DNA from: Siderastrea radians
Taxonomy: Eukaryota > Cnidaria > Anthozoa > Scleractinia > Rhizangiidae
DNA: 64,000 nucleotides
Direction of reading: 5' to 3'
Assembly (NCBI GenBank): GCA_964017195.1
Contig: OZ024889.1
Location: 54,710,574 to 54,774,573, forward strand
This document shows positions 37,195 to 49,660 of the stretch, piece by piece. The first letter of the stretch is position 1, and each line of letters begins with the position of its first letter. The notes under the pieces were generated by a model. That model was not told the DNA's origin. It did not search any database and worked only from the letters and a program-made list of their open reading frames with translations. The translations under genes and the position numbers were made by a program.

Positions 37195-37946
37195 TGCTTC
37201 TATAACAAAATCATTTTGTCGAAGCACTTCTTGTCGGTGTCACCGGTCCTGATCGGTTTCAGCACACATTTTCTCGAAGAGTTTGTAGCCAATGAGTTCA
37301 TTCTTACCGGTATTATTCAATTGGTGTGACTGAGTTATAATATTCGAAGATCTTGTATCGATTCTCACGTTGTTGGGGAATTTCGTTTTGTCGCAGCGCT
37401 GTGCTATCAAGCTAAATTTAAGCTACGTTATGTATGTTCCAAGATTTCTCGCCTGTGATATTCCAGTCTCCTGTTTGTGTCCTGCTGATGGCTTTGGTCT
37501 TCGCTAGGCTATCATCGGAAAACGATGTTCTATACCCTTGCTTTCTTGTCGTCGACTCTTTCGCCTTCGTTGTTCGCGCTGAATTTCAAGTTGGCGTTCA
37601 CGCTGAGTTTCAGTTGTAAATCTCCCCCGGAATGGATTTTCAACCACTTGTTAAATCAGGCGTTGCTTGCTTGTTCACAGACGATGAATAAACATATCAG
37701 CACCCAAATGAACGCAGCGAAGCAAGCAAGAAATGAAGAAACACGCCGAAGAAACATGAGAGTGCACAACTGTCAGCGGTCGTGATTTGGTTTTGTTGCT
37801 AGGCAACTGTGCGGACACCATCGAAATATATATGGGCAGATCGAGATTTGACCGCCCTAAGCGATCCTCGCGCGAACCCCACGCGACAAATTTATAAACC
37901 TCGCTACGCTCAGAGGGCCTTCGGCCCTCCTCGCTTCGCGAGGAAT
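37195..37946 (-). mobile_element. Relic of a second Helitron, 5' end only
   Basis: 37,550-37,946 aligns by eye with 24,940-25,500 (CGCGCTGA-TTTCAAGT, CCACTTGTT-AATCA, GTTGCTAGGCAACTGTGCGG). A degraded part of the 23-residue repeat region precedes it from about 37,195. The terminal hairpins are kept. No gene remains. It stops against the lectin-flank repeat at AATTACCTA, compatible with insertion between A and T. Confidence 0.65.
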
Positions 37947-38458
37947 TACCTAGTCAAAATTTCTCTCTCCACGTACGCTCTTGCATAGTTTTTACAGTTA
38001 GTTTTACCTCTAGAAAAATCCCAGTAACAATGAACACAAAAATACACATAAAGTGAAAACGGGACGCTGAGGCGTACTACTCATCGACATGAAAATTAAG
38101 GCATGGTTCCTCCAGTTATTTCACAAAAAGTAAGGGGCTTGTCTAACTTTTTATGAATTTTGAATTTAGTGTTTTAGGAAAGATTTCACCAAAACTTTTA
38201 GGAGGTGGAAATTTTAACAAGAAGTAGGAACCAAAGTCAAAACCAAATTTTGCTTCAGTTTCACATGGAAACTCTTTTATCGCTTTTCCTATTGTAACTC
38301 TGGTCTAATTTATTCCATTGCTTCAGTTGAGGCTCTTTTGGCAGTCAAAAACATCTGCTGTCACTCAAAGTGATGACGTCACAAGCTGCACAAGGACAGT
38401 AGTCCGCTGGTTAATAATGGGTGTATTTGCGGGAATCAGCACTATTCACTGACCGAAT

Positions 38459-39726
38459 CAACCTCGTTCCCAGGGTCCTCTCTCTTCCTCCCTCGAGAAA
38501 GTACCCTGGTTTCGGCTGGTCACGTGTCTCCCTTAAGCAAACAGCTCCCCACCAGGGTGGACTCGCTTTCTTGAAGAAGCGAAGGGAAAAGCGAATGCAA
38601 ATCTTTTCAAACTGGCACGAAGACAGAGGAATGGAAGTCATTAGCTCACTTTTTTTCAAAGACAAGGACGCTAAAAAAATCTACAGTCTACAATCTGCGG
38701 CGTTTCAGAAGCACAAATAATGCAGATTTCCCATCAACAAAATATTTTACGGTAGGCTCGATCTGTTTTGAATTTGCCGAAGGCGTTTGATAAGAAGCTG
38801 CTCGTATTGCCCGAACAAAAATGTCACACACTCATTTGATTGCTATATATTTTATTTATTGGCCTAATAATGCAAGTAAAATTCTGATAATAAAAGCCCA
38901 CGCTGCACTTGTGTATTTTTATCTGCAAGCTTCAATGTAATGGTATAATCCTGCAGACCAGAGTACAACCTTCTTGTCAACAAAGCTCTTAATTCTCTTA
39001 ATTATAAATGTTATTTAGTTTAGCACATTTTTCATTTTGCCATGTCACTGTTTTGTGGTGAAAAAAGTTAGATTTTTTTCGGTCAATCGGCGGTGTGAGA
39101 GCAATCTCGCCTACTCGACAGGAATAAAACAAATTACCTTCAAGTTCTTACAAGAACGGTGGTTTCAGTCAGTTGGCGCGGCGTATTTAACCTGATTTTA
39201 CCATCGCGCCGTTTGTTTGTCTTGTGTGTGGTTGCCGAAAATTCTGCTGCTCCTTGGGGGTGCCAAAAATAAATTAGTCCTTCCTAATCCTTGACACTCC
39301 ATTTCATTTCGAGCTCTGTTAAGCATAAAGCCGACGGCTCTCCTTGTTGTAAATTTGTTATGTTGTGACTCGTGCCTGCTTCCGTTGACTATGGCAATGG
39401 TTAGCGACAGTGTTTTGAAATTTAGAGACTTGTAAACGTGTTTTTCTGAGTCGAAAATAACATGGACCGCTTCGATGTCGGACGCTCGTATGCAATGAAG
39501 AAATACTTGTCTATAAAAGGAGTTGTTATCACCACAAATATTCCTGAAAAAGCTTACATCACCTCCGGTACTTTCCACCATCTGACACTAGTGACAATCT
39601 TACACTCTGCTACCCCACCCCTGTAGCACATTCTTGTTAGCACCCAGATTTTGGGTGCCACGTGACCAGCCGAAACCAGGGTACTTTCTCGAGGGAGGAA
39701 GAGAGAGGACCCTGGGAACGAGGTTG
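38459..39726. mobile_element. Mutator-like non-autonomous element (1.27 kb)
   Basis: The termini are inverted repeats of about 67 bp that begin CAACCTCGTTCCCAGGGTCC. They are flanked by a perfect 9-bp duplication TGACCGAAT (38450-38458 and 39727-39735). The interior has a minus-strand frame of 127 codons (39,198-39,581) without a recognisable domain, so no transposase is claimed. Its termini match those at 9,676-9,999. Confidence 0.75.
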
Positions 39727-39735
39727 TGACCGAAT

Positions 39736-40654
39736 GAAAGTGGCTTCAGCAAAAATAAGTTGCAGCCATTCTCGTGTCCAGCGATCCGTTTTGTTTCAAG
39801 GGTTTTGAGAAATAAATCATCTACGTTACTTTTGTTTTAGTTTTTCACAGACAGAGAACTGCGTTTTATTCACCCATTTCACTGGATTCAGCTGCAACAT
39901 TGACAAAGATGTACAGGCAAAATAAATTGGAGAGGAAAAGACAAAGGAGTTAATGGGGCGGTAAGGCATGAGAGACGGGAAAATAGAGCTCGGGATAGGA
40001 CGGACAGGAGAAGGGGACACGAGGCGCGAGAGAAGAAGGACACCGGAAGCGGAAAGTTCTACGTCGTTTTCCCTCCCCTCCCTCTTAGTCTGTAAAAAGC
40101 TGGAATTATTCAATTTTTAACCCGAGAAACGGATTTGCCAGCGAAAGAACAACTTGATTCTTTAGCTGCACGGTATGCATGGATTTTTGCGCTATAGAAA
40201 TAATAAAGTTAAGTTAAAGTTAAATTTGCTGTAGAACAACATTGCAATATTTCTCCTCGGCTAAAGACAGTTTGATGGCGATATTTGAATTCTATTTTTA
40301 TTCCAGAACCCAAAAACAAGGTTATTCACTTCAAACTTTAAAGCTTTTGAGTAATCAAAAAAATCTTTACCTGAAATTTATAGAAATACCGCCTTACACT
40401 AAAACGAAGTTAAATAAACGACCAAACTCATATAGATTTCTGAAACTATATTTGTAGAAAATCAAAAATTTAACACTGAATTCAGAGGTCCGGAGGTAAT
40501 AACTGAAATAAATAAAGGAAAACATTATTGCAACATTTCACAATTTTTAACCACAGTTTTATTTTGATTTCTCATCAAACTCAGCAGCTTACCTACTAGT
40601 ATACAAGCTCATTTACCACCCCACCAAGCGAATGCCCCGTTTTGATCCTAAGAC

Positions 40655-40710
<56 letters not shown>

Positions 40711-40764
40711 TACAACACTTGTTTTACGATAACTTGTACGAGGAACGTAAAGAATATGACTGTC
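39736..40764. other. 3' flank of lectin copy 4, with (AAT)n tract
   Basis: Non-coding. It includes the duplicated lectin 3' flank (TCTGTAAAAAGC block near 40,089) and an (AAT)n microsatellite of about 54 bases at 40,655-40,708. Confidence 0.55.
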
Positions 40765-40899
40765 TCAGTTGGCCTTTTTCTGGCAAAGAATTACTGCGGC
40801 ATACTTCAGATACACTGCAGGCGCATCGCAGAGAAGGTCATTCCACTTTCCCGCGTTAGATCCGCGTCCACCAAACATGTTACCGCACTTCTCACTGAT
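40765..40899 (-). pseudogene. C-type lectin copy 4, C-terminal fragment
   Basis: Encodes the end of the lectin domain (KCGNMF, GKWNDLLCD, VILCQKK, then a TGA stop at 40765-40767). It breaks off exactly at the left end of the 6-kb transposon. The remainder of the same exon is at 46915-47221, so the two pieces are one exon split by an insertion. Confidence 0.75.
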
Positions 40900-42186
40900 A
40901 GTCCGTGAGCCAGACTGCAAAATTTGGGCTTTCGGTATCATCCGGGGTGAATATGTTTAATGGTGTTTTTTGAAAAGGTATGCCATTGTAGAGTTGTAAA
41001 ATCCATGATAGCAATGGATCAGTGGTAGCTCCCGCGTAGTAACGTTGTTTATTTGCCCCCCCCCCCCCCTGCTGAAACATAACTGACCTATATTTCAAGT
41101 ACAAATGTAACCAACAATAAATGCTTTTTAGAAGGAATAAAATGCATTTTAAAGATACAATTATACTTATAAGAGTTGACATCACGTGTTTGAGTACATT
41201 GACTGCAGATGCGAGCCCGCAAACTTTGACCAGCGGCGTCGTAATATATGCCATGTCTGGGAACTCTGTGTTGCTTGATGCATCCGCCATTTTGAAAAAG
41301 GCAGATTTTGTTCAGGTACGTGTTTAAAGTAATAGATATCTATCAAGTGCATAAATATAAGCTATTTCATAAAGTATAACTGCGTTATAGTTATTTGTAC
41401 GCCCTTTATTTGTCCATGGATCACTTTTACAAACTTTCTCTTTGTTTGCGAAACGAGCATGAAGCAGACGATATAGCTGAGGTACAACACAAGAGATACA
41501 GTAAAACAGAATCTTTATGAATCTAGAGTACAAACTAATGTAGTAATACAATCAATTTCTTTCATGGTAATCGATATTTGGAAATATTTCCCATCTTTTA
41601 TCAAAAAACTCTTATTATGCTTGCATTTTCTGAACAAATAATACGTTATCTGCTGTCAACTCAGAAGAAGAAATGAAGTAATTTTCCTTTATGCTAAATT
41701 AGTCTTATGCTAAACTGGCTTCATTGTTTTCTTTTTGATTACTCGCCTGTTATCTATTCAGAGCTTAAATTGTGGGGGGAGCTAACAAGAAAAAACAATC
41801 CAATTAATTTAGCTCCCCAGCTCGCACTTAATTTATTTTCTCTTTATGTTTTGGAATTAGCCTTTTAGCTTCATCTCAAGTTTGAAAATACAATCGATTA
41901 TTAATTGATCAATTGTGAGCTATTACGGAGCGCTATATGAATATTCTCTAAGTTCCTAGTGCATCTGTAACTCAATAGATACACAGTTAAATTTAAGCCG
42001 ATTCTTTCACACTGATTAGTTCATTGCAAGGTGCAAATCAGTTGGATTGCATTAATAAGACTTCAGCATCCAAGCAAAGTTCAAACTACTATTTTCACGT
42101 TTATGCGAAAAGCACTATTTTGTTTAAGAATAAAAGTCGACTACAGAAAATTACCGCTCTTTCTTGTGTGAAATCATTTTAAATAG

Positions 42187-45100
42187 CAAAATTTGGAGGA
42201 ATTTAAAAATTTTATAACTAGCAGAGACATAGTGGCCGCAGAAGCCCATTACCACGCTTCGTGTTATAAACGTTACACTAACATTAAAACAAAGGAACAT
42301 GATCATTTGGATGGTAAAGAAGTGGAGAATACGACAGAGATAACCGGCACGCTTTTATATGAAGTAGCTGAAGTAGGAGCATACGCACAACTTTACCATT
42401 ACATCAGAAACGAAGTAATCCCAAATAAGATGGTCGTACCAGTTGCCCAGCTTACCGAGAAACTGGAAACGTTCATGTCCTGCAAGGGTGAAGTTCTAAA
42501 GACTGCCACGAAGAAGAACATCCGTAGAAGGCTTGAATCAGAACTTGGAGATTCTGTTCACATTTTTGCAAACGACTCAGGAAAACTGCTGTTAGTTCCT
42601 GATAGCTTATCCTTTAAGGATGTTGTCCTTGATAACGAGAATCTCCGTAAAGAGCTAGCAATCTGGAAGGTGAAGCTACCTGATGCCAACAAGATAACAG
42701 ATCAAGCTTCATCACAGATCAGAGAAGCCATAAGAAGGGATATGACACCTACTCCCTGGCCATACCACCCATCTGATCTCTCGAATGCCGTGAATATGCC
42801 AACTCAACTGTATCGTTTTCTAGTTGGACTTCTTACCGGAAATCCTGAGAATGAAAACCCGTCAGAGAGAGTGTCAAATCTTGTCCAGTCATTTGGTCAA
42901 GACCTGATATATGCGGTTACTTGTGGACAGCATAAATCTCCCAAGCATGTACTCCTTCCTTATGCTGTGAAAACATTAACCGGAAACACAGAGATAATCA
43001 AGGCACTTAACAAGTTTGGCCATGGGATGTCATACACTCAGCTTGAGGAAAATGACACCGCTCTGTGTTTACAAAAGCTGGCATCAGGTCTGAATGAGAG
43101 GGTAGTACTTCCTGCCTCGATAAAGTCACATGTCTTTACAACCCTTGCCTGGGACAATATAGACAGAATTGAAGAGACTCTGTCAGGGAAAGGTACATCG
43201 CATCGCGTCAACGGAATCGCTGTGCAACCTAAAGTCTTTGGTCCTGACCCACCGCCCGATGATCTACCGCGCATTGACAAGCTGAAACAGAGGACTTTGT
43301 GCACATAACATCAATCCCAACTTGACGTCTATGTTGCTGGCTCTCGTGTGGGACCACATCCTCTCAAAACGAAGGGCGACTATGTTTGTGAAGCCAACAA
43401 AGCTGCAAGAAGTGCGCAACAGGAAAATATGCTATGGATCCTTGCTAGACTAGCCAATTCGGAAGACCAAAAGGTACCAAGTTGGACCGGATTCAACATC
43501 CAAACAAGGGATCAAGCTCAAGTAACACCAGATGTTGTGCAGTATCTTCCGACAATAAATGCCCCAGCGACAGAATTATCAACAGTGTTTGAGATCCTTA
43601 ACCAATCAGAGGAAATCAGAAAGAAACTGTGTTTACCAGCAATTGTCGTTGTCATGGATCAAGCACTTTACGCGAAAGCAGCCGAAATTGCATGGAAGCA
43701 AGACCAGTTTTCGAACGTTGTTTTGAGAATGGGAACATTTCATACAATTTGCGTTGCTTTGTCTATCCTTGGGAAACGATTTGGAGATAGTGGTTTGAAG
43801 GACATCTTCATCGAATCGCAGATAGTTGCTGAGGGCTCAATTAGTGGTGTCATTGATGGCAAGCATTACAACCGTGGTTTGAGGGCGCACCAGTACCTGT
43901 ATGAAGCACTGATGAGGTTAGCATGGGCGGAGTTCATGCGGTGGCTTGAGACCGGTGATCCTGATCATCACATCACAGTGGTGTCCTTTCTTGAGCAGGT
44001 GGATACATTTGCAAGTAACTTGAAGCAAGAGGGCTTTGATCAGCTGTTGCAAAGCCAAGTTCTACCTCAAGTGATGACTATGTGGGAAGAGTTCCTGAAT
44101 TACCTTTGGTCGGATCCCAGTAGACCAGACGACTGAGGTCACAGTGAATAAAGATACCTAGAATCCTGGTGGAACAACCCGCTTTAGCTTGAAACCTGCA
44201 ACTGTGCAGCGCTACTACCTTACAGCGGAGTACCGGAGTGCATTTCTTGGACAGCTTCGAAGCATGGTACAAGGATCCGACCCAGAAACTCAGCATACGG
44301 AGCTTCAACGATCAAGAATAAAGAAAGATGAACAGGCAGTTTCATCCATAGTTGACCTCATCCAAGGTTGAGTCAATCCTTTCTCCGAGAGTCAAGACCT
44401 GATCAGCATTTCCACTGCAAAGAAAGCTCCCAGAGAGGTTGCCACAGACCTGAAGATAGCACACGAGGTTGGTGAGAAGTGCTACACAACCTTCAAGGAA
44501 GAGAGGATGGAGAAGATCCCTCAAGTCAAGAAATTCCACGACCCTCTGAAGACAAATAAACTGAAGACGTTCAGCGACATGAACAAGAAGAAGCAAGTGA
44601 AGACCAATGAACGTTCGATCATTTTAAAGGCTGACAGGTCGCTGTTTGGCAGAATCATAGTGATTGCACAAGAGCGAAGCTTACAGATGGATTACATCCT
44701 GTCACATCCGCTTGGACCACTACCCTGGGCATTATCATCTGCAGATGGCCTTCTGCGAAAGACAAACAAGGCTTCACTGGCATCGTTGCTGCAGAAGAAC
44801 GTACAAGCCACTGAGGAAGTCCCTGCAAACTCTTCTGCAGTAATTGATGGCATGTCCCTGGTGCAAAGAGTAAAGGGGGATCAATTGACATTTGGAGATG
44901 TCGCCATTGTTGTCCTATCCATGGCATTGAAAGAAGGAGTGCGGTGTAACAGAATAGAGGTCGTGTTTGACACCTACAAAGAACTATCTATCAAGAACAG
45001 TGAGCGGCTTCTACGAGGTGAAGAGTCAGGGCACCAGCTATGCAACATCACTAGCACTCAGATAGTTAGGCAGTGGAGGAATTTCCTGACAAGAGTGAAC

Positions 45101-46138
45101 AATAAGACGAGTCTTATTACCTTTATCGTCAGTGAGTGGAGAAAGGAAGCATGCAGAGAGAAGTTGGAGGAGAAAGTGCTGTATGCCAATGTTGATGACA
45201 CATGCTACAGAATCACATCAGAAGGTAGTGAGGAGGTTCCGGCACTACAGTGTCAACAAGAAGAGGCCGACGGACGCCTACTGCTGCACGCTACTCACGC
45301 AGCTAATGAGGGCTACAATTCTGTTCTGGTCTGTTCAGAGGACACTGATGTATTTATTTTGTCCTTGGCATTTAGCAATGAGATAGGAGCTTCTCTGTTC
45401 TTGAAATCTGGAAGTCGCACGCGGACAAAGGTAGTTGACATCACAAAAGTTGCTGCCTCGCTTGGTTCCAAAGTGTGCAAAGGTGTTCTCGGGATGCATG
45501 CGTTCACTGGATGCGACACTGTGGGTGCTTTTGCAGGAAGGGGAAAGGCCCAAGCGTTGAAGTTACTAAAAAAGAACACAAGAAGCCAAGAAGCGTTAAC
45601 AGAGCTAGGGCAAGAGTGGGACCTGCCTCCTGAATTGATGGATAAGTTAGAGGAATTCACATGTCTGCTCTACTCTACTAACACAGTCACCACAAAAGTT
45701 AATGATCTGAGGTACCAGCTGTTTTGTTCAAGAAGAGGGGAGATAGAAAGCCACCAGCTTCCGCCTTGCAGAGATTGCCTTGTGAAGCACGCAAAGAGAG
45801 CAAACTATCAGGTAGCCATATGGAAACGGTGTCTGCAGCAAGACCCACAGGTGCCGAGTCCTGTTGGACGGGGATGGAAAACGGAGCATGAATATGGTGT
45901 TGCCAAGTTAGTTGTAGACTGGATGGATTTAAAACCAGCACCAGAGGCCATCCTAGAACTCCTAGCATGTAACTGCACTAGAAAATGCGTCTCCCCTAAC
46001 TGTGTCTGTATCACAAATGGACTAAGATGCACTGATATGTGCAGACTTACAGAATGTGACAACCAAGCTTCTCTTCAGGAGGTTCAGAGCACCGACGAAG
46101 ATGATGAGCACGGAGTGGACAGTGACGAGGAGTATTAG
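42187..46138 (+). pseudogene. XPG-like transposon protein, broken by stops
   Basis: Three blocks of one plus-strand gene. Block 1 (42187-43308) follows an AG acceptor at 42185-42186, has no ATG of its own, and carries a zinc-binding-like motif (AHYHASCYKRY); it ends at TAA 43306-43308. Block 2 continues in the same frame to 44136. The frame then changes near 44,140. Block 3 (from about 44,189) meets a TGA at 44369-44371 and ends at 46138. Block 3 has acidic motifs typical of XPG/FEN-type nucleases (VFDTYKELSIK, EEADGRLLLH, CSEDTDVFIL, AFTGCDTVGAF) and a Cys-rich tail (CNCTRKC, CVCITNGLRC). An exon ending in CAG/GTACGT (41253-41315, ATG at 41253) would join in phase but is speculative. Two stops and a shift argue for a dead copy. 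Confidence 0.75.
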
Positions 46139-46443
46139 AATACACGTTTACGCGGGCTCGTACATGTCAAGAGTAACACGCACTTTCATTTAGTTTCAGT
46201 TTAAACCAAATACGTACAGTGCGATCAGTTTCTAGTAATTATCGAAAGGATAAATGAAGGAGTTAGGTCACGTGACCCATTTGTTTTAATAGTTTGATTT
46301 ATAGCTACACTAAAGGAGAATCAGAAACAATGTTAATAACATTGAAAAGAGAAACTTAAATAAACACGGCTTGGATTGTCTGTTTTTGCAATCTGGCACT
46401 TCAATCAGTGTAATATAGTAGTACGGACCCTTTTTAAGGCTCT

Positions 46444-46785
46444 GGTCACGTGACCTATGAAATGAACATCATGTATCAAGAAAGGTACAATTTTTGCTAA
46501 ATGTTACTGTTATGTCGGTGTTTTGTAGATTTTGGTGGACAATAGACATTTATATTTGTCAAATCAGCTCCAGCCTCGTTTTCATGCCTAAGCCATACTT
46601 AAAAGAGAGCTGTTGGTCACGTGACCTATGAAATGAACATCATGTAATACGAAATATTCAATTTTCGTTAAATGTTTTGTTTCTGTCGGTGTTTTGTAGA
46701 TTTTGCTGGACAATAGACATTTATATTTGTCAAATCAGCTTCGGCCTCGTTTTCATGCCTAAGCCATACTTTAAAGAGCGCTGTT
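46444..46785. repeat. Two tandem 171-bp repeats in transposon end
   Basis: 46444-46614 and 46615-46785 are near-identical, each starting GGTCACGTGACC. They lie between the gene and the right terminus of the 6-kb element. Subterminal repeats often bind transposase; that role is not shown here. Confidence 0.75.
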
Positions 46786-46914
46786 ATCCACAAGCTACCA
46801 TCGAATCGTTGCTATCGTGCTTTTTTCCATTATTTGTGGTCTAAACTACCAGAAAATCACCATAAACCTTATTCACCTTAGATGATACCCACCAACCCTA
46901 CTGGCTCACGGACT

Positions 46915-47646
46915 ATGAGCGGATTGTTTGGTTCCCCGCTTGCCCAAGCAGTATATCCTTGCGCCAGTGGAGTATCGTCAATCCAGTAAGACTTATTGTT
47001 GGCTTTGCATACAAATCCAAGCCACGCACCCCAGGCTGTAATAGTCTTCTGCTTCTTAAGCAAGTTGAAGACGAAGTTGTTTTCATCGGCTGATCTGATT
47101 ATAGCCAGGTCTCCTCCGAGCATCTGACACGTTCTTCGAGCGTCACTCTGCTTCCGGGTTGGAATGTCTATTATCAGGAAACTCGAATTTCCATGGCGAA
47201 CTCATCCGCCTTCTGCACAAACTATATTAAAATCGTCAAAGAAGAAGGGTAGAATCAATATGAAGTATTGTATATGTAAGGATTTTTCTTACACTGAAAT
47301 CTTAGTTATTTACACTTAGTACATTTCCACGCTAATAAATCCAAATTTTCATCCCGAAACTGGCACTATTAAAACAAATGAATTTGAAATTACGCAAAAC
47401 GACTAATTTACCTTTACCAGATTTCTCATACACTAACAGTGAATCAATTTTGTATTTCATTTCGGTCAACAGTTTACGGTCGACCTTTCCAAGACCCCAA
47501 TTGTTGATGTTAAACGTTTGATCCATAGACTGAGGTGCTTTTTCGCTAAGCGCTGAATTAGAACTGGCATTTTGAAGTTTGCCGTTCGCAGAACCGCGCG
47601 AAACCAAGATGAAGACGATTAAAAGGAAGCTCGATTTTCGAAACAT
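46915..47646 (-). pseudogene. C-type lectin copy 4, N-terminal part
   Basis: Exon 1 (47646-47412) encodes the signal peptide and linker, with two extra residues (LLVYEK) before the donor. Exon 2 starts at 47221, but its conserved GGW tryptophan codon is TGA (47202-47204). The exon keeps EPN and is then cut by the transposon end at 46914. The rest of the exon is at 40765-40899. Both the nonsense codon and the insertion inactivate it. Confidence 0.8.
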
Positions 47647-47859
47647 GCTTGAGCCGTTACTGAAGCCGGACTTTTGATAAGTGAATTGTTCTCTTGAATG
47701 TGTACGCCTTGAGGACTGAACGCGTCTGTAAAAAAGAATTGCTTTGTGCAGTGATTCATCAGTGACAGAGGTGGAAAGCTGACGTATACAATGAAAGTTA
47801 AACAAGAACAATTTTCACGTTGCAAAAACGTGATTCACTGGAAATAATTAAATATTCAG

Positions 47860-48893
47860 TCCCAAAATAATTGCTTGACTTCCCCGGCCTTAGGCGAATT
47901 TATGGCAGCCACTTATATTTTTAGTTATAAAAAGAGAGAAATTTTAACTGGCTGGAAATAATTTTTCCCTTTCTTGTTGTAAGGAAAGTTACACAGTTTT
48001 CCTTATCCTCACGCAACATTGATATAACAAAAAGGGGTATGCGAAATATCTCGCGCGTGATGGAGTGACACGATTGCCAAACTAAATCACTAAACTAACA
48101 ATTATGATAATAATTACTTGAATTCATTTACAACAATTCATTTCTCATTAACAGAGTCCGATTTTTATCATTTTTAGAATTCCCCTGGGTTAAAATACGT
48201 GTCAGGTTAAAGACACAGCAGTACTGAATTTCATCATTGTTCAGGTTTGGTGTACGCCAATTAAAGAAACTCCGTTAACTAAATTCTTTCAGCTAATTCT
48301 TTCAATCTCAGTCACTGATGCATTAATCAGCCCACAAGCGCGGTTTTTAATGCCATTTAATACATGCAGCACAAGTTTCCCTTTTTTGTTCATTTTGAAT
48401 GCCATGTTTTCTTTAAATTTCTAACAAGCATTACTTGGATTTTCATATTACTCTTTTCCTCTTCCTTAATAATTAAATCTTTATCATCAAAATTTAAAAT
48501 TATTTTTAACAGTGTTTCTTTGATTGACATCCATCAAAACTCTTTTTGAAATGAAATGAAGTGCCTTGAGGCGTGTTTAAGTGAATACCACTGCATGGGA
48601 ATATTTCGGCCGTAGGACAGTTTGTCCACACTTTGAGTTTGTCGCGCGTGTTGCAGCAGTGGTTGACTAGTCAACCCGTGTGAATCCCATACTGGGCTGC
48701 TGGCCCAGTCTCTCATGTCATGACCGTGACGTGTGTTTAACGTCTCCTGATTTAGGCTCTCTCCGATACGGCATGTAATCTATGTTAGGGTTACCAAACT
48801 CGTAGTCTCCTATGTTTGGCAAACCTAAGAGAGGGGAGAGGAACGGGTAGGTAAATATCTTATCTCCCTATTTTAAACTCATTTTTCTCCCTC
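47860..48893. repeat. 5' flank of lectin copy 4
   Basis: Non-coding, duplicated from the same source as 3,740-4,860. It ends near 48,893 where the large GC-richer element begins. Confidence 0.55.
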
Positions 48894-48953
48894 AGTAGTA
48901 AAGGGGGCCCATCTGGGCGTTAATCCTGGCTTCTGATTGGTCGAGTGACGTCA

Positions 48954-49127
48954 GAAGTCACGTGATGTGGGAAACCGCGGACCAGTGGTAAAAAAGGGAT
49001 CGTGGGCTCAGGGAAGTCACGTGATTTGGGAAACCGCTGACCAGTGGTAAAAAGGGATCGTGGGCTCAGGGAAGTCACGTGGTTTGGGAAACCGCTGACC
49101 AGGTGGAAAATGGATCGTGGGCTCAAG
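48954..49127. repeat. Three tandem 58-bp repeats
   Basis: Units start at about 48,954, 49,013 and 49,071 and read GAAGTCACGTG, then GGGAAACCGC, then GGATCGTGGGCTCA. They lie within the presumed left terminal region of the Polinton, where tandem repeats are common. Confidence 0.75.
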
Positions 49128-49239
49128 GGGAAGGAAAAACCGCTGAGAAAACGCGGGCGCAAAGTCCAAAGTCCAAGTCGGGCGGCGGGGGGGTGATCCT
49201 TGAGTCAAAGAAAAAGACACGAGGATGTTGTTAAAAATA

Positions 49240-49376
49240 TTTTTTAATGGAAGACATGTTTGAACAGCTCAACAAGTCATTTAATGAGGATCCAAGGCTC
49301 TTCGCGATAATCCAGGGCATGCTGATGAGGAGAGTTCCATATGAGTGTTCTCATTCCATGATACATATTTGCTATT
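49240..49376. other. Intergenic part of Polinton left arm
   Basis: AT-rich opening (TTAAAAATATTTTTTAATGG) and then unique sequence. No gene is seen. Confidence 0.4.
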
Positions 49377-49660
49377 TTTAATATGAGTGTTCCATTTTGA
49401 TGAGTTCCATTTTGATAATAATATGAGGGTTCCATTTTGATGAGTTCCATTTTGATAATAATAGGAGTGTTCCATTTTGATGAGTGTTCCATTTTGATAA
49501 TAATAGGAGTGTTCCGTTTTGATGAGTTCCATTTTGATGAGTATTCCATTTTGATGAGTATTCCATTTTGATGAGTATTCCTTTTTGATGAGTGTTCCTA
49601 TTTAATGAGGTCCATTTTGATAATAATATGAGTGTTCCATTTTGAGGAGTGTTCCTTGCG
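49377..49660. repeat. Degenerate 12-22-bp tandem array
   Basis: More than a dozen units built on TTCCATTTTGATGAG, alternating with TTGATAATAATA. The open frames across it (Lys-Met-Glu-rich repeats) are artefacts. It lies directly downstream of the polymerase stop. Confidence 0.8.

Larger units (their letters stand above)
40900..46914 (+). mobile_element. 6-kb DNA transposon, Academ-like
   Basis: The ends are inverted repeats AGTCCGTGAGCCAG with further matching blocks inward (GGTATCATC, GGTGAATA, and a GTTTA-TGGTG block). It sits inside the lectin exon. The target duplication is either AT (ends as given) or TGA (ends one base further out). The AT reading restores the length of the other lectin copies; a 3-bp duplication fits what I recall of Academ. 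The decayed gene inside carries an XPG/PIN-like nuclease domain, the reason for the Academ suggestion. Superfamily placement is inference. Confidence 0.7.

Noticed and set aside
39198..39581. 127-codon frame as transposase of the Mutator-like element
   Set aside because: No DDE-type or zinc-finger motif is visible and it is far too short for a MuDR transposase.
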